From NCBI GenBank assembly GCA_007125455.1, contig SLDE01000139.1, forward strand, positions 1 through 10,770: DNA of 10,770 bases, in the 5' to 3' direction. Positions 6,944 to 10,770 of this stretch are shown here, piece after piece. The notes below the pieces were generated by a model. That model was not told the DNA's origin, ran no database searches, and was given only the letters and a program-made list of their open reading frames with translations. How positions within the stretch are numbered: position 1 is the first letter of the stretch; each line of letters starts with the position of its first letter. The position numbers were made by a program, and so were the translations under genes. Origin of the DNA: Ectothiorhodospiraceae bacterium (GTDB lineage Bacteria > Pseudomonadota > Gammaproteobacteria > Thiohalomonadales > Thiohalomonadaceae).

Positions 6944-7846
6944 ATGGCGCTATTGCGCGTGTTGGCTCTGTTGGCCGTGGCTTATCTCGCCCTGGTACTG
7001 GTGCTCTATCTGGGGCAGTCGCGTCTGGTGTTCATCCCCTTCGGTGAGCTGCGCGGCAGTCCGGCCGATATTGGCCTGACCTATGAGGATGTCCACCTGC
7101 AGAGCGAGGACGGGATCGCACTGCATGGCTGGTATGTTACTCATCCACAGCCTCGGGGTGTGTTGTTGTTTTTTCATGGCAATGCCGGGAATATCTCCCA
7201 TCGTCTCGATTCGCTGGCGATCTTTCATCGTCTGGGCTTGGAGGTGTTGATCATCGACTATCGCGGCTATGGCCGCAGTGCCGGGCGTCCTGGCGAGCAG
7301 GGCAGCTATCGCGATGCGCGCGCCGCCCTGCACTGGCTGCTGGAGGAGCGCCAGGTCGATCCGCAGCGGCTGGTCTACTTTGGTCGCTCGCTGGGGGCGG
7401 CGGTGGCGGCCCAGCTGGCCAGTGAGCACCCACCACAGGCCTTGATCATGGAGTCGGCCTTCAGCTCACTGCCAACCCTCGGGGCTGAGCTTTACCCCTG
7501 GTTGCCGGTGCGCCTGCTGGCGCGCATGGAATTTGACAGCAAGCGCCATGTGGCAGTGCAGCGCGCGCCACTCTTGCTGGTGCATAGTCGTGAGGATGAG
7601 ATCATCCCCTTCCATCATGCCGAGGTGCTGCAGCAGGCGGCAGGGGAGGCGGAGCTATTGGTGATTCGGGGTAGCCACAACCGGGGTTTTTTGCTCAGCG
7701 GGGCCGAGTATGTGGCCGGGCTGGGGGCGTTTCTTGACCAGCACCTGCCCTGGCCTGTGGATAGCGAGGTGGACTATCTGCGCCACAGGCCAAGCAGCAG
7801 CGAGAGTAGGACGGAGATCAGCAGCATTGAGGTGATGGGAAAGTAA
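6944..7846 (+). CDS. Membrane-anchored alpha/beta hydrolase (BEM46/ABHD13-like)
   Basis: This 300-residue protein begins with an uncleaved-looking membrane anchor (LLAVAYLALVLVLYLG) followed by an alpha/beta hydrolase domain. The oxyanion segment is HGNAGN (78-83), the nucleophile is S149 in FGRSLGAAVA, the acid is D218 in HSREDEIIP, and the base is H245 in RGSHNRGF, so the catalytic triad is complete. The arrangement is that of the BEM46/ABHD13 group, serine hydrolases with poorly known substrates; esterase or peptidase activity at the inner membrane is plausible. The ATG at 6944 follows AAGGA (6932-6936) by seven bases; a GTG two codons earlier is less well placed. The last 23 or so residues, beyond the end of the fold, are antisense to the C-terminus of the DUF2905 gene and look like a non-conserved extension. 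Confidence 0.88.
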   Translation: MALLRVLALLAVAYLALVLVLYLGQSRLVFIPFGELRGSPADIGLTYEDVHLQSEDGIALHGWYVTHPQPRGVLLFFHGNAGNISHRLDSLAIFHRLGLEVLIIDYRGYGRSAGRPGEQGSYRDARAALHWLLEERQVDPQRLVYFGRSLGAAVAAQLASEHPPQALIMESAFSSLPTLGAELYPWLPVRLLARMEFDSKRHVAVQRAPLLLVHSREDEIIPFHHAEVLQQAAGEAELLVIRGSHNRGFLLSGAEYVAGLGAFLDQHLPWPVDSEVDYLRHRPSSSESRTEISSIEVMGK

Positions 7847-7974
7847 AAACCGCCACGCTCGCCCTCTATCCGGATATCCCCCGGCAGGCGGCCAAACCAT
7901 TCCAGCAAACCCAAGCGCCAGGCGAGCCCGGCGATGATGAGGCCGACCCCCAGCAGGATGAGTACTCTGTCCAT
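7774..7974 (-). CDS. DUF2905 family small membrane protein
   Basis: This 66-residue protein has the DUF2905 pattern: a first membrane helix (VLILLGVGLIIAGLAWRLG), a central block WFGRLPGDIRIEGERGGFYF, then a second membrane helix ending in GLWRR. The family is widespread in bacteria, and its function is unknown. The ATG at 7974 has a GGGGGA ribosome binding site five bases upstream on the minus strand; an in-frame ATG at 7986 would add four residues. Its final 73 bp overlap the hydrolase gene on the other strand. Because the DUF2905 C-terminus matches the family, the overlap probably reflects lengthening of the hydrolase. It is divergent from the transglycosylase gene, 70 bp away. Confidence 0.88.
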   Translation of the reverse strand: MDRVLILLGVGLIIAGLAWRLGLLEWFGRLPGDIRIEGERGGFYFPITSMLLISVLLSLLLGLWRR

Positions 7975-8044
7975 GGCTTCCCCCATGCTCGCTGTTTTGA
8001 TCTTGGCACGTTTGCGTGCAGCTGTGGTCCAATGTGAGATATCT

Positions 8045-9166
8045 ATGGCTTTACAGGTCCCCACTCAAGTGCGTTACTCCCTCCTGGTCTTGTTCCTGTT
8101 GCTGGCTCAACCACTACCGGCCGACTCGCCCGCCCCCTGGTTGAGCACGGTGCGCGAGTCGCCCTATTGGATCAGCGCCGGTGTGTACCAGAACGTGGTC
8201 ACCATTCGGCGCTGGGTGCTTCATGGGCGCAGCTACTGTGAGGACCCCCAGCGCCACATCCTTTACGATCGGCGTGGGCGTTTCATCGGCTATATCAGCA
8301 ACGGCCAGAGCCGTGCCGAGACCCAGATGCGCCTCAACCAGACCCGCAAAAGCTATCTTGAACAGGGGCGGGTAGAGAGCTACATACCCGGTGGTCCGCT
8401 GGCCACCGGCTATCCCTTTGCCCTCTCCTGTGAACAGCCCCATGTGGACATGGATGGGGCGATCCGGCGCTATCTGGGCGAGGACGAGGAGGGCCAGATC
8501 TGGGGCACCTGGGACGATCTGAGTATCGGCTCTGCCGATGCCCCGGTATCACTGCATCAAGCCCTGCGTAGCATCTACGCGACGCGTTTGGCGCAGCAAC
8601 GTATCGAGCTGCCCGAGGAGCTGCCGCTCTACCTGGCGGGCAAGCTGCTGATCGAGAGTGGTGGTCAGGCCCGCGCCCATTCGGCGGCCAACGCACGGGG
8701 GATCATGCAGCTCTCCCCGGCGGTGCTTAACGACTGTGGTATCGCCGAGCGAAACCACTGGCACCGCATGGCCCAATTCGACTGCGCCCTGCGCCTGCTC
8801 AACCAGAACGCCCGCAACCTGCAGGCACCGTTCATGGCACGCTTCGGAGAATTGCCCGAGGCCAAGCGGGAGCGGCTCTTCACCCTGTTGCTGATCCAGG
8901 CCTACCACGGTGGCGCAGGGCGGGTGAAGGCGCTGCTGGAGGACGAGGAGCTGTCGCGTCCGGCGGCCTACTTTGCTCGCCACCAGTCGCTGTTTAGCGC
9001 CGGGGATATCGCCTACGGCATGATTTATCACAACCTGGGGCGCAACCGCCTGGGCCAGGCCTCGCTTTACTACATCGCCGATGTGGAGGTGGCGGTCAGT
9101 GCCCTGTGTGGCTTGCCCGACTTCGCCGCCGAGTCAGGCTGCGAGGGCTTTGCTGCCGCTCGTTAA
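8045..9166 (+). CDS. Secreted SLT-domain lytic transglycosylase
   Basis: This 373-residue protein starts with a signal peptide (LLVLFLLLAQPLPA, cleavage likely near residue 26). Residues about 30-185 form a domain I do not recognise, including SYCEDPQRHILYDRRGRFIG. An SLT/GH23-like domain follows: catalytic E204 in LLIESGGQARAHS, then RGIMQLSP (218-225), then QAYHGGAGRV in place of the usual AYNAGPGRV. Such enzymes cleave peptidoglycan in the periplasm between MurNAc and GlcNAc with formation of 1,6-anhydroMurNAc. Six cysteines in the mature part could form disulphides. I chose the ATG at 8045 because it precedes the signal peptide directly; the frame stays open upstream to 7934, but that stretch is antisense to DUF2905. 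The last 71 bp overlap the HPP gene on the other strand. Confidence 0.87.
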   Translation: MALQVPTQVRYSLLVLFLLLAQPLPADSPAPWLSTVRESPYWISAGVYQNVVTIRRWVLHGRSYCEDPQRHILYDRRGRFIGYISNGQSRAETQMRLNQTRKSYLEQGRVESYIPGGPLATGYPFALSCEQPHVDMDGAIRRYLGEDEEGQIWGTWDDLSIGSADAPVSLHQALRSIYATRLAQQRIELPEELPLYLAGKLLIESGGQARAHSAANARGIMQLSPAVLNDCGIAERNHWHRMAQFDCALRLLNQNARNLQAPFMARFGELPEAKRERLFTLLLIQAYHGGAGRVKALLEDEELSRPAAYFARHQSLFSAGDIAYGMIYHNLGRNRLGQASLYYIADVEVAVSALCGLPDFAAESGCEGFAAAR

Positions 9167-9854
9167 GGCGCGAGTGGCGGTGTTGCTGGGCGAGGCAGTA
9201 GATGTGTTGTAGATCCTGCTTGCTGATATCCAGATAGGTATCGATCTGCTCCAGGGCGTGGGTGATGTCTTCGGTGGTCAGTTCGTCGCTGCTGGGCGGG
9301 CTGGCCTGGTCCTCTTCGTGGCGGGCGGCAAAGCGCGCCGGATAGCGCCGCCAGGGAAAGGGCAGATTAAACAGTACGGCCACCAGCAGCAGGATCAGGA
9401 TATTCTCCAGCACCGGGGTGAGCAGGAAGCCATATCCCAAACCGTGGACCGACTCCCCTCCGAGTACCGCGATCATCGCCGTGGCTGCCCCCGGAGGGTG
9501 CTGGCAACGCAGCGAGTACATCAGGGTGACGGTGATCACCATGGCCAGCGGTGCGGCCAGTAGGGGATCGCTTAGGAAGTGCGCGCAGCTGACACCGACC
9601 AGGGCCCCGAGCATATGCCCGCCAAAGACCGGCCAGGGTTGGGAGAAGGGGCTGTGGGGGATGGCAAACAGCAGCACCGCCGTCGCCCCCATTGATGCGG
9701 CAAGCATCGCGGCACCCTGTTGATCCAGCACCTCCTGGGTTATCCACAGGATCGCCAGGATCCCCAATCCCCCCCCGATGCTCGCCAGCAGCCGTTCACT
9801 CAGGCTGGTGTAGAGCAGTGTGCCTAGTAAGCGACGCGGTGTTTCCGAGCTCAT
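9096..9854 (-). CDS. HPP family integral membrane protein
   Basis: This 252-residue protein has four to five membrane segments in residues about 20-170 and the family signature HPPGAAT after LRCQ, with the conserved MGATAVLLFAIPHSPFSQPW and GGHMLGALVG stretches. The N-terminal region should lie in the inner membrane. A polar tail of about 80 residues (DELTTEDITHALEQIDTYLD and on) is probably cytoplasmic. HPP proteins are poorly characterised; nitrite transport has been reported for some plant and cyanobacterial members, and this need not apply here. I chose the ATG at 9854; an in-frame GTG at 9866 adds four residues. The last 24 residues, rich in Arg and Ser, are antisense to the transglycosylase gene and may be an extension. 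It is divergent from a LysR regulator that may control it. Confidence 0.88.
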   Translation of the reverse strand: MSSETPRRLLGTLLYTSLSERLLASIGGGLGILAILWITQEVLDQQGAAMLAASMGATAVLLFAIPHSPFSQPWPVFGGHMLGALVGVSCAHFLSDPLLAAPLAMVITVTLMYSLRCQHPPGAATAMIAVLGGESVHGLGYGFLLTPVLENILILLLVAVLFNLPFPWRRYPARFAARHEEDQASPPSSDELTTEDITHALEQIDTYLDISKQDLQHIYCLAQQHRHSRLNERQQSPRSLTRRRSRASHTGH

Positions 9855-9888
9855 GGGGGGATCCACTCTCTGGCCATGGAGTGTGGAA

Positions 9889-9907
9889 ACCTACTGCTTT
9901 ACTAGGT
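9889..9907. promoter_or_regulatory. Palindrome ACCTA-N9-TAGGT, candidate LysR operator
   Basis: A perfect inverted repeat with 5 bp arms and a 9-base spacer lies on the HPP side of the intergenic region and abuts the second palindrome at 9907. LysR regulators commonly bind a pair of adjacent dyad sites, so this one is a candidate activation or accessory site. The assignment is inferred from position and symmetry. Confidence 0.4.
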
Positions 9908-9926
9908 ATTTGACAAGCGAGAAATA
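9907..9926. promoter_or_regulatory. Palindrome TATTT-N10-AAATA with T-N11-A, candidate LysR box
   Basis: A perfect inverted repeat with 5 bp arms encloses the -35 box of the LysR promoter. It contains the T-N11-A pattern typical of LysR recognition sites (for example T9911 and A9923). Bound regulator would cover its own promoter, fitting negative autoregulation, while it could act on the divergent HPP gene from the same place. This is a strong positional candidate without experimental support. Confidence 0.5.
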
Positions 9927-9938
9927 TTGCAGGTTAAT
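9910..9938 (+). promoter_or_regulatory. Sigma-70 promoter for the LysR gene, with shared divergent -35
   Basis: An exact TTGACA (9910-9915) is followed after 17 bases by GTTAAT (9933-9938, 4 of 6 consensus), giving a start near 9945, about 20 bases before the GTG. The same bases read on the minus strand give TTGTCA (9911-9916), a 5 of 6 match to a -35, with a weak TAGGTT 17 bases further on, so the HPP promoter may overlap this one back to back. Confidence 0.5.
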
Positions 9939-9964
9939 ATCGAAAGAACCGATAGGAGGGTGGG

Positions 9965-10770
9965 GTGGAGATCGAAGCGGCTCGGACATTTCTTGCGGTG
10001 GTGGCCAGTGGGAGTTTTGTGGGTGCCGCCGCTTCCTTACACGTCACCCAGTCCACCGTCAGTGCGCGGGTGCAGACGTTGGAACGCCAGCTCGATGCGG
10101 TGTTGTTTCGACGCGGGCGCGCCGGGGCCGAGCTGACCGCGGCGGGTGAGCGCTTCCTGCCCCACGCCAAACACCTGGTGCGCACACTGGAGCAGGCCCG
10201 CCACGATGTCGGGCTGGCCGAACGCTACCGGGGCAGCCTTACCCTGCGTGCCCGCCCGGCCTTGTGGGACGGCTACCTGCCCCGCTGGGTCGCCTGGATG
10301 CGCGAGTTCTGCCCGGATCTCTCCCTGCGTCTGGAGAGTGGTTACGAGGAGGACATCACTCAGGGAGTACTGCAGGGGGCGGTGGATATTGGTCTGGTCT
10401 ACACTCCACAACAGCGCCATGGCCTGGTGGTGGAGTATCTGTTTGATGAACAGTTGATCCTGGTGAGCCGCCACCCTCACGGGAGCTGGCAGGACGCCAG
10501 CTATGTCCATGTGGACTGGGGAAGTGAGTTTGAACGCCAGTACGTCAGTGCCTTTCCCGATGCCCCGCCGCCCGCCCTGCTGGCCAATATTGGCTGGGTT
10601 GGGTTGCAGCAGATCCTCTGCTCCGGTGGCTCTGGTTTCTTCCCGGTTCGCTTGGTGCATGAGCTATTACAAGAGGGAAGGCTGTTTCGCGTACCCGCCA
10701 GCCCGGTATTCTCCCTGCCCGCCTGGCTGCTCTATCCCGTGGACGGGCAGGCCGAAGGGCTAGGGCAGGC
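9965..10770 (+). CDS. LysR-type transcriptional regulator, 3' partial
   Basis: An open frame runs from GTG 9965 to the right edge, giving 268 complete codons. A TAG at 9953-9955 lies just upstream in frame, so the GTG is the first possible start, and it has an AGGAGG ribosome binding site (9954-9959) five bases before it. The N-terminus is a LysR winged helix-turn-helix: EAARTFLAVVASGSFVGAAA, then LHVTQSTVSARVQTLERQL, then VLFRRGR and LTAAGERFLPHA. A linker helix and an effector-binding domain follow (LTLRARPALWDGYLPRWV, GAVDIGLVYTP, LILVSRHPHGSW). Most LysR proteins have about 290-310 residues, so only the last 25-40 or so should be missing. Its divergence from the HPP gene suggests that gene is a target. 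The effector is unknown. Confidence 0.9.
   Translation, partial: MEIEAARTFLAVVASGSFVGAAASLHVTQSTVSARVQTLERQLDAVLFRRGRAGAELTAAGERFLPHAKHLVRTLEQARHDVGLAERYRGSLTLRARPALWDGYLPRWVAWMREFCPDLSLRLESGYEEDITQGVLQGAVDIGLVYTPQQRHGLVVEYLFDEQLILVSRHPHGSWQDASYVHVDWGSEFERQYVSAFPDAPPPALLANIGWVGLQQILCSGGSGFFPVRLVHELLQEGRLFRVPASPVFSLPAWLLYPVDGQAEGLGQ

Noticed and set aside
7934..8044. Upstream extension of the transglycosylase frame by 37 residues
   Set aside because: The extension would put the signal peptide inside the chain and is partly antisense to the DUF2905 start. The ATG at 8045 leads directly into the signal peptide.

Overview
This 10.8 kb window looks like an ordinary chromosomal segment of a gammaproteobacterium. 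The inference rests on high G+C by eye (not measured), tight gene packing, and the family mix: DUF3422, DUF2905, HPP, a LysR regulator, an SLT lytic transglycosylase and an M50/HlyD fusion. I cannot name the species. I see no rRNA, tRNA, CRISPR array, transposase or phage gene. Ten protein genes are supported, and two of them run off the window edges.

Layout. (1) 1-1604 (+) is the 3' part of a membrane metalloprotease (M50) fused to an HlyD-like adaptor. (2) It converges, with 6 bp between stops, on a DUF3422 membrane protein (1611-2924, -). (3) 2925-3354 has no gene but holds a dense run of short hairpins, about 3162-3318, that looks like an interspersed palindromic element. (4) A PLP-dependent class I/II aminotransferase (3355-4515, -) follows. 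(5) After a divergent promoter region of about 140 bp comes a + strand run: a CBS-pair protein (4655-5113), an ArsB/NhaD-type permease starting inside the CBS stop codon (5110-6429), an unrecognised 131-residue protein (6506-6901) and a membrane-anchored alpha/beta hydrolase (6944-7846). (6) The small DUF2905 membrane protein (7774-7974, -) overlaps the hydrolase 3' end by 73 bp on the other strand. (7) A secreted SLT lytic transglycosylase (8045-9166, +) in turn overlaps the 3' end of an HPP membrane protein (9096-9854, -) by 71 bp. (8) A LysR-type regulator (9965 to the right edge, +) is divergent from the HPP gene, and two palindromes in the 110 bp between them look like its operators.

How the parts may work together. 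The CBS protein and the permease look like a translationally coupled pair, with a soluble nucleotide sensor next to an ion transporter. The LysR/HPP pair has the classic layout of a LysR regulator and its target, with an exact TTGACA -35 lying in a palindrome. The remaining genes (envelope proteolysis/export, lytic transglycosylase, DUF3422, DUF2905) are mostly envelope functions with no shared pathway that I can demonstrate.

I did not find a clear new defence or mobile system. The most interesting items are the hairpin array with GNA triloops on the minus strand, the CBS-permease coupling, the two convergent coding overlaps, the LysR/HPP control region and the protease-adaptor fusion.
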